In this document: positions 23,745 to 35,727 of the stretch, in pieces | Numbering within the stretch: the stretch's first letter is position 1 | Layout of the letters: each line of letters begins with the position of its first letter | From: Cephalopachus bancanus | Taxonomy: Eukaryota; Chordata; Mammalia; Primates; Tarsiidae | Direction: 5' to 3' | Length of the DNA stretch: 64,000 nucleotides | Assembly (NCBI GenBank): GCA_027257055.1 | Contig: JAPVLO010000073.1 | Location: 8,761,001-8,825,000 of the forward strand | The notes under the pieces: model-generated | Seen by the model: only the letters and a program-made list of their open reading frames with translations | The model's database searches: none | What the model was told of the DNA's origin: nothing | Translations under genes and position numbers: made by a program

Positions 23745-25015
23745 CAAGAGATAAGTAATCTAGATAGATGCCTTAGATAGGATAAGGAATCATCATCAGG
23801 TGCACCTGGCATGAGGAACACTAGTGAGAAGGATGGACTTTGGGTAATGTCCAGTACCCAGTGTTACATAAATTTGATTGATGCAGAAAGTACTGATGTT
23901 GGATAAATTGTCCATAAAGAAAGGCCTGTGAATGGGCAGGGTATTTTCTCTGAAGCTGGTAAATGTTCTTCCATCACTTATCCAAGAAAGAGATATAGTC
24001 TGGGACAGGAAACAAAAATTTAAGGAGCTGTGCAGCAACACCATGTAGAAAGAGTGCCAGAATCTGGTTTCTACACACAACTCACTAAAAGGAAGTAGAG
24101 CTTCTTGGAAAAAGTTTACTTTCAGGACTGGGGCAAAGAAAGTTACAAGACGAACCTGGAGATTTTGTTTTGTTAGAAAGAACGAATTTCTCAAAAAATG
24201 GTGGGGGAATGCCAAAAGATAGAGAGGTCAGCCTCATGGGGCCCAGTGGCCAATTTTTACATAATTTGAGAATCAAAATAAATGATCATAACCAGCTGAA
24301 TAAAATAGAAATCCATGAGTTTATATTGATATAAGTAAGTGCATTTGCTCGTGAATGGGATATTCACATTGTCTCAAAATACTTCCTCATAAAACACTGA
24401 TTGAGTAAAAAGAAAAAAGGAGTAACATCATAGTGGCTAAACTAGGCAGACATCACCTTAATTGAGAGATTAAAGTTAACATCACCAGTGATGGGAAACT
24501 TGAAATCATGTGCCACCTGGCAGATGCAATGAAAACACATCATCACTTCTGTGATATTCTTGCCCAAGATGCATAGCCTGAATTTAATCATGAGGAAATA
24601 GCAGATAACTGAGGAACATTCTACAAAGTAACTAGCCTGTAATTTGCAAAAGTGTCAAGTCCTTGAAAGCCAAAGAAAGACAAATTGCTTTACATTGAAG
24701 GAGACCAAAGAGAATTGATAACTAAATGCATGTGATTTGGACTGAATGTTTTTGCTTTAAATATTATTGGGGCATTTGTTAAAACTTGAATGGGGTTTGA
24801 GCATTAGAGGGAGCACTTCATCAATGCTTGTTTCCTGATTTTGGTGGTTATTTTATGGTTATATAGGAGAATGACTTTATTTTTAGAGTGTGATAGATTG
24901 GCAAATTCTTAAGTGACTCAAGGGGAGAAATTGTTGTTGTGCAGCTTTTCTGTAAATTTGAGATTGTTCCAAAAGAAAGTAAATTTGAAAAATCAGCAAA
25001 CAATAAAAAGGTTAG
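23745..25015 (+). mobile_element. Old L1 3' UTR (L1ME-like)
   Basis: The later part has a typical old-L1 3' UTR pattern: 'TGGTGGTTATTTTATGGTTA', 'TATAGGAGAATGACTTTATT' and 'CTGTAAATTTGAGATTGTTC', with an A-rich end at about 24990-25012. The part before about 24200 is less certain. Confidence 0.55.
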
Positions 25016-25129
25016 TGTTATCTCATTTAAACTTTAATGGTTAGTGAGGCCAGGCTATTCGTGTTAGAAATGAATTACTGATACTCATTGCTTCTAGTTC
25101 TTTACCTTTCATTCATGTTTTAGCATAAA

Positions 25130-25958
25130 GTAATTTTTCCAATTAAAATTATCATAGATATAAGCAGTACATGTGCAGGTTTGTGACATGGGTACACTGC
25201 CTGATGTTGAGATTTGGGTTCTAATGAGCCCATCAGCCAAGTTCTGATCATGGTGTCACAAGTGTGTTTTTTTCAGCCCTTATCCACCTCCTTTTCTCTC
25301 CACTTTAAGAATACCCAATGCCTATTGTTGCTGTCCTTATGCCCTTGTGCACCCAGTGTTTAGCTTCCATGTATAAGTGAGAACATGTGGTATTCCGTTT
25401 CATGTTTCTGTGTTAATTCTCTTAGAATAATGGCCTCCAGCTGCATTCATTTTGCTGGAAGGGACATGATTTAATTTTTCTTTATGGCTACATAGTATTC
25501 CATGGCATATATGTACTACATTTTCTTTATCCAATTCACCATTGATGGGCACCAAGGTTGGTTTCATGATTTTGCTATTGCTGCTATAAGCATATGAGGG
25601 CAAGTGTCTTTCTGGTAGAATAATTTATGCTCCTTTGTGTATACACTCAGTAATGGAATTGCTGGGTCAAGTAATAAATCTATTTTTAATTCCTTGAGAA
25701 ATCTGCAAACTGCTTTACATGGGGTGGGAACTAGCTTATATCCTCACCAACAGGGCATGAGTGTCCCCTTTTCTTCACAGCCTCACCAACATCTGTTGTT
25801 TTTGACTTATTAATAATAGCTATTCTGATTGGTGTGAGATGGTATCTCCTTGTGGTTTTATTTGCATTTCTCTAATGATTAATGATGTTGAACATTCTCT
25901 CATATGTTTATTGATCACTTGCATGTCTTCTTTTGAGAATGTATCTTTCCCCCCTGCC
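25130..25958 (-). mobile_element. L1 3' end, antisense, left of an Alu
   Basis: The plus strand reads the reverse of an L1 3' UTR ('ACATGTGCAGGTTTGTGACA') and then the ORF2 C-terminus ('GTATTCCATGGCATATATGT'). It continues beyond the Alu at 26252, so the Alu is an insertion. Confidence 0.85.
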
Positions 25959-26251
25959 CTTTTTTTTTTTTTTTGAGTTGGAGTCTCACTCTGTCACTCA
26001 GACTAGAGTGCAGTGGCCGCTCCTGGCCACTGCAGCCTCAACCTGCTGGGCTCCAGCGATCCTTTTGCCTCAGCCTCCCAAGTAGCTGAAACTACAGGCG
26101 CACGCTACCACATCCAGCTAATTTTTGGTTTATTGTAGAGATGAGGTCTCACCAAGTTGCCCAGGCGGGTCTCGAACCCACAGACTCAGGCAATCCACTC
26201 ACCTCAGCCTCCCAAAGCACTGGGATTATAGGCTGAGTGACCGAGCCCAGC
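25959..26251 (-). mobile_element. Alu SINE, lineage-specific type, in L1
   Basis: Antisense Alu starting with a T run and GAGTTGGAGTCTCACTCTG. The right arm reads GTGGCCGCTCCTGGCCAC, the variant seen in the young copies here. Linker: GGTTTATTGTAGAGATGAGG. The target duplication is blurred by T-rich flanks. Confidence 0.9.
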
Positions 26252-27149
26252 ATTCCACTTTTTAATGGGGTTATTTTATTTTTCCCTGTCCATTCCTTTA
26301 AGTTCCTTATGGATTTTTGGATATTAGCCCTTTTTGGAAGCATAGTTTACAAATGTTTTCTCTCATTCTGTAGGTTGTCTCTTTATTTTGTTGATAGTTT
26401 CTTTTTCTGTGCAGAAGCTCTTTAGCTTAATTAAGTCCCTCTTGAAAATTTTTGTTTTTGCTGCATTTGGTTTTGAGGACTTGGTCATGAGTTTGTTGCT
26501 TTGGATGATGCCCCAAAGAGTATTTCTTAGGCATTCTTCAAAAATTTTTATAGTTTCAGGTCCTATACTTAAGTCTCTAGTCCATCTTGAGTTAATTTTT
26601 GTGTATTGTGAGAGAAAGGGGTTCAGCTTTATTCTTCTGCTTGTGGTTAGCTAGTTTCCCCAGCATTATTTATTAAATAGCATTCTCCCACTGTTTATTT
26701 TTGTCCACTTTATCAGTACTATGCTGTTTTGTTTACTGTATGTAGTCTTGTAGTAAAGTTTAAAGTTCTGTAATGTGATGCTTACAGGTCTGTTCTCATT
26801 GCTCAGGGTTGCTTTGCTTATTTTGGCTCTTTTTGCTTCCATATGAATTTAAGTATTCTATTTTTAGATCCATGAAAAATGAAGCGGTAGTTTGATAGGA
26901 ATTGTGCTGAATATGTAGATTGCTTTGAAAGTATAGGTATTTTTATTACAATGATTCTTCTAATCCATGTATATATGTATACGGAATGTTTTCTCACTTG
27001 TTTGTGTCATCTTTCTTTTCTTTTAGCAATGGGTTTTAGCTCTTGTTGTAGAGTTCTTTCACTTCCTTGATAGATGTATTCCCAGGACTGTGTGTGTGTG
27101 TGTGTGTGTGTATTGTAAATGAGATTGAGTTTTTTTGGTAGTATCACTC
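26252..27149 (-). mobile_element. L1 ORF2 C-terminal part, antisense, left of a solo LTR
   Basis: Reverse of L1 ORF2 ('TTTAATGGGGTTATTTTATT', 'TCATTCTGTAGGTTGTCTC', 'AATTGTGCTGAATATGTAG'). A (TG)n run of about 22 bp lies at 27091-27112. The L1 is cut at 27149 by the LTR. Confidence 0.85.
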
Positions 27150-28332
27150 TGTTAGAGTCCAGCTCCAACACAAGGGTTAGGGCCTGAGGCGAGAGAATCA
27201 GACACGGCGAAGGAAGAAGACGTAAGTAAACTTCCTGGGTCGAGTTCAGGACTCTTCCAAAGTTTATTCAATTTTCACATGTTTATATAAGGCATTTTCA
27301 ACCCTCAACCCCCTCACACATATGCCCACAAATGCTTACATTATGTTCTCCTTCACAATCAAACGCTTTACAATGATTTATTTGTTTCTTCCTATTCTTT
27401 TTTTTTGTTTCCATTATGTTAAAACCAACAGACAGGAACGAAACAACTTTTGTTAAAAATTATTAACTATAACCTTTTAACCCTTATCCCTTTTATATCA
27501 TATTTCTAACTAAATTCTTACATGTAACTTAGTAGCAATATATTGGTGTTTACATTTATAACTAATTTTATTATTTCCTAATTATTTCCTATGAACTTTC
27601 CTATTATGTATCTATTTTTATTCTTATTTTGCTTATATGAATCATAATTTAATAATATTTAACAATCTTTATATGAATTATACTTGACTACTCATATCCT
27701 ATATTTATTTTCTATTTAATTATTTTTTATCTAATTATTTTTAATCTTCTTCCTATTTTTATCTACTTTATTCTTTCTTATATTATTATACTTATATTAC
27801 TAAATCGTTTTACCCTTATAAACTTATATCTACTATGTCTATATTTTCTTAAATTATGTTTAAAAGCAGCTGCCCTCAGGATTGACTTGTCTTAGGTCTC
27901 ACAAACTTCTTCCTCCATCTTACCCGTCTAAGGTGTTATTTTAGTATAGGGTCTGTTAACCATTAAAAATAAAGAATGGGAAAGTTCTTTTATTTTCTTT
28001 ATACACAATGGTTTTGCTTTTCATGGAGACGAAGGTAACTAAATATTCTCTAGCGTCTCTAATGGCTGTGCTTTTGCTGTGTTCCTTATTCATGTCTCAA
28101 ACTTCAGTTTCACCAATACATCATCCTCGCTTATCAGTTAATGCTTCATCAGAAAGGGGTACTTTCTGTCTTATGCACACACTCCCAAAGATCAAAGGGG
28201 CCCATCAATGGGATCCATGGGGCTTTGCCTCCGGCACCGCCGCTTTAGCTGGGGCCTTGCTCCCAGCCAACGTTTTTCCCATTTTCAGGTAACCCTTACT
28301 TTGCCTTCTGTTAGGAGTTGCGGCTTCCGACA
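27150..28332 (-). mobile_element. Solo LTR of an endogenous retrovirus, antisense
   Basis: A 1183-bp block with TG...CA termini (TGTTAGAGTCCAGCTCC at the left, GGCTTCCGACA at the right) and an exact 6-bp target duplication, TCACTC (27144-27149 and 28333-28338). Orientation is minus because TATATAA (about 27283-27290) and AATAAA (27263-27268) read correctly on that strand. The middle (27450-27860) is very AT-rich and strongly pyrimidine-rich on the plus strand. The last bases (GGAGCTGGACTC) resemble the end of the LTR at 4886-5741 (GGAGCTGGTCTC). The 6-bp duplication suggests a betaretrovirus-like element. No internal sequence remains. Confidence 0.85.
27263..27290 (-). promoter_or_regulatory. 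LTR TATA box and poly(A) signal, closely spaced
   Basis: On the minus strand TATATAA is followed about 15-20 bp later by AATAAA. A start site 25-30 bp after the TATA box would put the poly(A) signal in U3, implying a short R region. The same spacing is seen in the other LTR. Confidence 0.5.
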
Positions 28333-28338
28333 TCACTC

Positions 28339-28504
28339 ATTTCAAAATATTTTATTTTAAATGAAACACATTATAAATATTGAAATTTAACATATTGCTG
28401 AGCAGTTTTCAACTTTTAAAATGACAATAAAATTACAGTGGTCATTATCTAAGGAAAGAAAATCAAGTACTTGTCTACAGAAATTATTTTTATGTTTTTC
28501 TTTT
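28339..28504. other. Short AT-rich stretch between LTR and L1
   Basis: Begins with the second copy of the LTR target site and then AT-rich sequence of unclear origin, probably the rest of the older antisense L1. Confidence 0.4.
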
Positions 28505-29520
28505 TTATTATTATTTTAAAGGTGTGGGGTACAATTCAGGGTTATGTTCATAAGCGGTCATTGTGCTGGTAAACTTTGGATACCCTTATTGATACTATGT
28601 GCTTCCCCCCACCCCTGGCAGTGTCCCACTACTGTCAATCCCTTTCTGATAGTATTCTGGTCAATGTTCAGGGTCCGCTTATGAGTGAATACATTTAGTA
28701 CTCAGATCTTTGTTTCTGTGAAAAATCACTGAATATTATAGACTCTAAATCCATCCAAGTTTCTGTGAAGTCCATAATTTTGTTTTTCTTTATGACTGCA
28801 TAATATTCCATTGTGTATATGTACCACATTTTCTTTATCCAGTCCACTTTCGATGGGCAGCACAGTTGGTTCCATGTTTTTGCTATTGTGAATAATGCTG
28901 CAATAAACATGCATACATAGATATCTTTTTTATAGAGTTATTTGAGTTCCTCTGGATATATTCCCAGAAGGGGTATTGGGTAATAAAGTCTAAAAACCTT
29001 ATAGATCTTTTAGGAATAGTCACACTGTTTTCCACAGAGGTTGTACTAGTTTATACTTCCATCAACAGTGTAGAAGTGGTCTCCTTTCTCCACATCCTCT
29101 CTAGCATCTGTTGTTTTTTGAGTTATTGATGATGGTCATCCTGACTGGAGTTAGGTAGTATCTCAATGTGGTTTTAATTTGCTTTCTTTGATGATTAATG
29201 AAGCTGAGCATTTTTTCTTGCATGTATGGGCTGCTCATATGTCTTCTTCTGAGAAGTGTCTATTCATAAATTTTGCCCACTTTTTAATAGAGTCATATTT
29301 TTTCCTTTTGGCAAGTTTGAGTTCCTTGTAGATCCTGAATGTTAGACCTGTGTCAGATTTACAGTTGGCAAATATTTTTTCCCATTCTGTGGGCTTCCTT
29401 GCCACTCTCTTGATGGTTTCCTTTGCTTTGCAGAAACTTTTCAGTTTGATGAGGTAGGTTCACTTGTTTATCTTATATTTTATGGCATTTGCTTTTGGAG
29501 ATTTGATCAGGAATTAGTGT
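28505..29520 (-). mobile_element. L1 3' end, antisense arm of a head-to-head pair
   Basis: Starts with the reverse of an L1 poly(A) tail and 3' UTR ('GGGGTACAATTCAGGGTTAT'), then the ORF2 C-terminus: the minus strand encodes 'KKMWYIYTMEYYAVIKKNK' at about 28780-28850. It ends at about 29520 in the region before the ORF2 C-terminal block and joins a sense L1 directly at a junction sharing GTGTC. Stops present. Confidence 0.9.
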
Positions 29521-29767
29521 CCCACTCTTACCCCTCCTGTTCAACATACTGTTGGAAGTCCTAGCTAGAGCAATCAGACAAAAGAAGGAAATAAGTGGTA
29601 TCCAAAGAGGAAAAGAGGAAGTTAAGCTATTTCTCTCTGTGGACAACATGATCTTATACCTTGAAAATCCAAGAGAATCTGTCAAAAACAAAACCTCCTC
29701 AAACTGATAAAGGACTTTGGCAAAGTCTCAGGGTATATAATAAACATGCAAAAAGACAGTTGCGTAC
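29516..29767 (+). mobile_element. L1 ORF2, sense arm, left of an Alu
   Basis: Starts abruptly inside the reverse transcriptase ('[19 protein letters not shown]'-like coding). The catalytic FADD motif reads SVDN here (about 29636-29647): the second Asp is Asn, so the copy is dead even without its truncation. It continues after the Alu. Confidence 0.85.
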
Positions 29768-30051
<284 letters not shown>

Positions 30052-31845
30052 AACAGTTGCATTCTTATACACCAACAATAAACAAATAAAAAGTACAATC
30101 CCATTCACAGTAGCCACAGGAAAAAAAAAGAGAAATACCTTGGCATCTTTCTAATCAGAGAAGAGAAAGACCTTTACAATGAGAACTACAAAACACTGCT
30201 CAAAGAAGTCCAAAAAGACACAAACAAATGCAAAAATATTCCATGCTCATGGATAGGAAGAATCAACACTGTTAAGATGTCTATCCTACCAAAGGCAATC
30301 TATAGATTCAATGCAATACCCATCAAGTTACCAACATCATTCTTCTCAGACCTGGAAATGACAATACAGAAATGCATATGGAAACATAAACAACCACGAA
30401 TAACCAAAACAATCTTTAGCAAAAGAAACAAAGCAGGAGGTATTACACTTCCAGACTTCAAACTTTACTATAAGCCTACAGTAATCAAAACAGCCTGGAT
30501 TTGGTACAAGAACAGGCACATAGACCAAGGGAACAGGATAGAGATTCTGGAAGCAAAGTCTTAATTTCTTAACCAACTCATCTTTGACAAAGCCTCCAAC
30601 AACAACCACTGGGGAGAGGAGAATCTATTTAGTAAATGGTGCTGGGAAAACTGACTGATCACTGCAGAAGATGAAAACAGGACCCCTACCTATACCCATA
30701 CACAAAAATTAACTCTAAATGAATCAAAGACCTAAACATAAAACCTCAAACTATAAGAATCTTAGAAAACGCAGGAGACACCCTTATAGAAATTGGAATT
30801 GGCAACCAATTGCTATTCAGAACCCAAATGCCCATACCTTAAAAAATAAGATAGACAAGTGGGACCTTATCAAACTAACGAGCTTCTGCAAAGCAAAAGA
30901 AACCATCAAAAGAGCAGGGAGATAGCTCACAGAATGGGAAAAAATATTTGCCAACTGTATCTGACAAAGGCCTAACATCTAGGATCTACGTGGAACTCAA
31001 ACATGCCGCAAGGAAAAAAAAAACAGTCCCATTGAAAAGTGGGCAAAAGACATGAATAGACACTTCTCAAAGAAGATATATGGGCAGCCAACAGACACAT
31101 GAAAAAGTACTCAGCCTTACTCATCATCAAAGAAATGCAAATCAAAACCACACTGAGATATCACCTAACCCTAGTAAGAATGGCCATCATTAATAAAACA
31201 AACACAACAGATGCTGGTGAGGATGCCGAGAAAAAGGAACGTTTCTAGACTGCTGGTGGGAATGCAAACTAGTACAACCTCTTTGGAAGACAGTGTGGTG
31301 ATTTCTGAAAGAACTAGAAATTGACCTTCCAAATGATCCAACAATTTCCTTATTGGGAATATACCTGGAGGAACTCAAATCATTCTACAAAAAAGATACC
31401 TGCACACATATGTTTGTTGCAGCTCTATTCACAATAGCAAAAACATGGAACCAACCATGTTGTCCATCAAAGCTGGACTGGATAAAAAAAATGTGGTACA
31501 TACACACAATGGAATATTATGCAGCCATAAAGAAGGACAAACATAAGGACTTTGTAGCAACTTGGATGAATTTTGAGTGGATCATACTCAGTGATCTATC
31601 ACAGAAACAAAAGAAGAGAGTACCATATGTTCTCACTCATAAGCAGACCTTGAACAATTATAATACTATAAGAAAGACTTTGGCAGTGGCGGGAAACTGT
31701 CAGGGGAAGGGGGGTGGGCTTGGCGGTTGAGGGAAACTGCTAGGGGAGGGAAGGGCTTCAACAACAAGGGTACCTGCATAATCAATGTTTGTATACCTAA
31801 CTCTGAATTGCACCCACATATTTATAATTTAAAAAATGCAATTTG
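30052..31845 (+). mobile_element. L1 ORF2 C-terminal part and 3' UTR, sense arm
   Basis: Continues the L1 broken by the Alu. The longest clean stretch encodes '[19 protein letters not shown]' onwards (30277-30564), and the ORF2 end encodes 'DWIKKMWYIHTMEYYAAIKK' (about 31470-31530). The 3' UTR includes a doubled G-rich block (31682-31758) and ends near 31830-31845 in an A-rich tail. Frameshifts at several points. Confidence 0.9.
31682..31758 (+). repeat. Tandemly doubled G-rich block in L1 3' UTR
   Basis: Two units of 40 and 37 bp, each with GGGAAACTG followed by a G-rich run (GGGGAAGGGGGGTGGG; GGGGAGGGAAGGG). Potential G-quadruplex sequence. The same doubling occurs antisense at 34135-34195. 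Confidence 0.8.
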
Positions 31846-31849
31846 CCAC

Positions 31850-31951
31850 CCTGTGCCTTTTAAATTAGACATTTAGCTCATTGACGTTCATGGTAACTAC
31901 TGATAAGTGAGAATTTGTTCCTATCTAGCGTTGTTAAAAAGATGCTTTGTG
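31850..31951 (-). mobile_element. Old L1 5'-region sequence, antisense, left of an Alu
   Basis: The text 'GACATTTAGCTCATTGACGT' is the reverse of an old L1 region upstream of ORF2. It continues after the Alu. Confidence 0.55.
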
Positions 31952-32267
31952 GCCTGATGTGTTGGCTCACGCCTATAATCCCAGTACTTTGGGAGGCCAA
32001 GGTGAGAGTATTACCTGAGCCCATGGGTTTGATAACAGCCTGGGCAACTTGGTGAGATCTCATCTCTACAATAAATCAAAAAATTAGCTGGACTTGGTGG
32101 CGCATGCCTGTAGTTTCAGCTACTTGGAAGGCTGAGGTGGAAGGATTATCTGAGCCAAGCAGGTTGAGGCTGTAGTGGTTGTGAGCACGCCACTGTACTC
32201 TAGCCTGGATGACAGAGTGAGACTCTGACTCAAAAAAGAACAAAAAAAAAAAAAAAAAAGAAGAAGA
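31952..32267 (+). mobile_element. Alu SINE, older type, full length
   Basis: Sense Alu with a 16-bp target duplication (AAAAAGATGCTTTGTG at 31936-31951 and 32268-32283). Linker TCTCTACAATAAATCAAAAA. The right arm reads GTGGTTGTGAGCACGCC, a pre-young form. The tail is an interrupted A run ending in AAGAAG. Confidence 0.95.
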
Positions 32268-32283
32268 AAAAAGATGCTTTGTG

Positions 32284-33755
32284 TTCTCGGTTTTGTGGTT
32301 GATTTGTATGGTCTGTAAGCTATATGCTCACATATGCTTTTATTTTGGGCAGTATCATTCTTTTGTTTACATGTTTAGAACCCCCTTAAGCATCTCTTAT
32401 AGGGTTGGCCTGGAGGTAGTGAATTCTCTTAGCACTCGCTTGCCTAGAAAAGACTGTATTTCTCCTTTATTTATCTGCCTTGTAAGGTTTCTGCTGAGAG
32501 GTCCATTGTTATTCCGATGAATATCTCTTGGTATATGGTCTGTCCCGTCTTCATAGCTGCCTTTAAGATTTTCTCTTTTGCATTGACTTTGGATAGTATG
32601 ATGACTGTGTGCCTTCCTGATGGTTGGTTGTAATGAATAGGATCTCACAGGAGTTTTCTGATTTTTTTTGTATTTGTGTGTTGACTGTTCTGACAAAATA
32701 GGGGACATTTTCTTGGATTATGCTTTGAAGATCTTTTCCCAGATTTCCCCTCTTCTCTCCTTTTCTCTCAGGAATGCTGGTCAGACATGGGTTTGGTCTC
32801 TTTACACAATATCATAATTCTCAGACTTCATTCACCTTTTTAATTCTTTGATTTTTTTTTACAATTTATATCTAACTGAGATGATTCGAAAGATCAGTCT
32901 CAAGCTCTGAAATTCTTTCCCCTGCTTGGTCTATTCTCTTGTTAAGGCTTGCAACAATGTTTTGAAAGTCCTGAATTAAATTCTACAGTTCCAGAAGTTC
33001 ATTTTGGTTCATTCTTAGAATGACCACTTCAACTTCTCTAGCCCATGTGTGACTGAGGTGGAAACAGTGGTGCCGGAACAGAACTGTGGGACCCCTATTC
33101 ACTGCTTCTGTAAACTGGCAACCTCCTGGAGTCAAGCCAAGCCTGCAGCCTTCAAGCAGAAGCAGGGTAGGTGCAGTGAGGTGCTGTCTCTGAAGCAGGT
33201 GAGATGCTCTTGGTGAGGGACAAGGCAGGGACACTCATGTGACACAATCTGCAGCTATGGCATTCATCCAGGGGTTGTGCAAGAGTTCCTGGGCTCCTTT
33301 GGCAGGACAGCAGCAGCTGGTGCCAGACTTCTAAGAGAGCAAGAGTTCACTGGTTTCCACATGAGCTTGAGTGGTGCCTCTGTTTAGATTCTGAGTTGCT
33401 TATTGCATTCGAATGGAGTAAGGGAATAAACAGGGCTTTCCAGTGACTAGGGTGCAGTGTTTCATGGCGTATGTGTAGAGCCTAAGATGATCTCTCAGAC
33501 ACTCACTTCTTCCCTTCATGTGGAGTCCTCTTCCAGTTTTACACTGGGGCTCGTCCTGAAGTCTGCCTAGCCTCATTCTCCTCTGTTGTCAGTGGTTCCA
33601 GACACTTGTCTGATGAACTTCACAGTGATCTTCCAGACAATCCCCTGAAAAGCTAATATTTACTTGCTATTTTGGACCTTCTCCATGAGAGAGCTACTTA
33701 ACTAGCTGCTTCTGGTCAGCCACCTTGAACCAGAACCCACTTTTTTTTTTCTCCA
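32284..33755 (-). mobile_element. Old L1 5'-region, antisense
   Basis: The plus strand has the typical reverse text of old L1 5' regions: 'TTTCTGCTGAGAGGTCCATT', 'TAAGATTTTCTCTTTTGCAT', 'TTTCTCTCAGGAATGCTGGT', and finally 'CCACCTTGAACCAGAACCCA'. It is more GC-rich from 33000. No intact ORF1. Confidence 0.6.
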
Positions 33756-34029
33756 CTGCATTCGAACTGTTCACTAAAGACTAGAGTAAAATCTTGCTTG
33801 ACCAACCTTGTGCCATTTAGTGTCTGTTCAACCTTAGAAACTTAATTTACTTGTACCTCAGTTCATTGTGATCTCCTAGATTGCAATTATCTACTAGATG
33901 CATTGTAATCTATTAGATGGAAAAATAATACATTTTCAGTAAAGATTTAAATAAATATGTTTATGTTATTGCACTATTTTGTATTATTATACAAAAATGG
34001 CAAACATTAGTTGTTATCATTATTATTTC

Positions 34030-34215
34030 CAGCTCAGAATTTTTTTTTAATTTTTAATTTTGAAGATATGGTGTGCAGTTCAGGGTTAAGTATACAAATG
34101 GTCATTATGCAGGTACCCTTGTTGATGAGATGTGTCCCCCCCGCAGTTTCCAACTATTGCCAATCCCACCCCCCCACAGTTTCCAACTACTGCCGATATC
34201 TTTTGTATAATATTA
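34030..34215 (-). mobile_element. L1 3' UTR fragment, antisense
   Basis: Short 5'-truncated L1: reverse of the 3' UTR ('GTGCAGTTCAGGGTTAAGTA', 'CATTATGCAGGTACCCTTGT') after a T-rich tail. It contains two tandem copies of the C-rich (G-rich on the L1 strand) block at 34135-34195. Confidence 0.8.
34135..34195 (-). repeat. Doubled G-rich block in antisense L1 3' UTR
   Basis: Two units, each a C run followed by CAGTTTCCAACTA(T/C)TGCC. They match the doubled block at 31682-31758 on the opposite strand. Confidence 0.8.
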
Positions 34216-34635
34216 TGATAATTGCCATTCCCTGTGTTCAAGTGCCTACTATTTGTCATCTCTGCTTGGATGTCCCACAGAATACAAAATGCCAAAAATA
34301 GAGCTATGCCTTCCAAGACTTGTTCTTGTCCCGGTGTTTCCTATACTAATGAGTACCTAGGTTGGAAATTTGAGTGCCAATTTTAACCTTTTATTTATTT
34401 ATTGAACTTAGTCTATTCTTTGATGGACAAAAAAAGTTAATTACTTTTCTTGGTAACTTTCTGTCATTTTACTCTTTTTCCTCATTGTCATTCCCTTAGT
34501 TTATAATCTCGTTTCTACTAGTAGTGACTGCAATCTACCTAGTTTTCTTGCTTTCTCTTTAATTCTCTCTAATCATCTTTCTGTCCTACTTCAAAGGTAA
34601 ACTTTCTTGTATATAACTATCTAACTATAATCAAG
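34216..34635. other. Unassigned stretch
   Basis: T-rich sequence without gene or recognisable repeat. Confidence 0.35.
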
Positions 34636-34639
34636 CCCA

Positions 34640-35115
34640 ACTTCCCCTGCCTTTAATAAATTTACACGGTCTTTGACATAAAATACCACTCCTTAGTATG
34701 GTTTACAAAAGTCATCCTTTCTATCTGCACTGTTTGTTTCTTCTTTCTGCTCAATCATATAGCTATGAAGTTAAGGGTACTCATGTGTTCATGACTCTCT
34801 CTCTTAGATCTGTGTGCAAATTTTGTTCTCTCTGTTTAGGATGGTATACTCTTCCTTCCTTAATGAATTTCTGCTCTCTTTTAGGATTCAGTTCATACAT
34901 AACTTCCTACAGATGTTTTGCCTGAGTCTTGCATAGGTTAGATGCTCTTCCATCTTGTGCTTCTTTCACAGTACTGGTCACATGGCCTAATAGAATAATT
35001 GTTTATTTATTCTCTGTTCTTCCCATTACACTGGAAACAATCTGAAAGCAGGAACTGTGGGTGCATGTGGATGTGTGACTCTCTTTGTCTCTTACATTGT
35101 ATTCTTGGCACACAC
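34640..35115 (+). mobile_element. L2-like LINE 3' end
   Basis: Contains the layout of an L2 3' end in sense orientation: 'GGTATACTCTTCCTTCCTTA', 'TTTAGGATTCAGTTCATACA', 'TTCTTCCCATTACACTGGAA' and 'GCAGGAACTGTGGGTGCATG'. Degraded. Confidence 0.6.
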
Positions 35116-35161
35116 TACAATTTTAAAAATATATAAGACATTAAAAAAATTCTTAAATAAA

Positions 35162-35326
35162 GCTGAGTGTGGTGGATCATACCTGTAATCCTAGCACTTT
35201 GGGAGGCTGAGGTGGGATGATCACTTGAGCCCAGGAGCTTGAGACCAGTCTGTGCAACATAGTAAGACATCATCTCTACAAAAAATAAAAATAAAAAAGT
35301 AACCAGTGTGGTGGAAAAATAAAAGG
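35162..35326 (+). mobile_element. Old Alu monomer (FLAM/AluJ-like)
   Basis: The left arm only, with standard old Alu text (ATCACTTGAGCCCAGGAGCT), then an A-rich run and a short start of the right arm. Clear 18-bp target duplication (AAAAAATTCTTAAATAAA at 35144-35161 and 35327-35344). Confidence 0.9.
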
Positions 35327-35727
35327 AAAAAATTCTTAAATAAATAAATTACACCAGTTGTATTATAGAGTGTTTTAGAATTCCATCTATGTGTGGTATA
35401 CTGACAGATCATCATGCAATTATGATAAACCCTCCTTACCCAGGTATTTTGCATCCCAGATTCAATCAGCTACCAATGGAAAATATAGTATTTGCAAGCT
35501 GCAGGACTTTGGTATACATAGAGGGTCAACTTTTCATATCTGTAGGTTAAACAGTCTACCTGTGGGTCCTTAGCATCTGTGATCTTGCTATATATGGAGG
35601 AAGGTGTGCACGTCCTGGAACCATCTCCTTAAGATACCAAGGGATGAATATATATTGATGTCAGTCAGTGCTTAATTTTTATTTTCAGTATCTGCTTTTT
35701 AAAAAATGCTCAGTAAATTTCTTTTCT

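Noticed and set aside
28008..28292. 94-codon frame in the LTR, considered as a retroviral accessory protein
   Set aside because: It is on the strand opposite to LTR transcription, and I see no family features.
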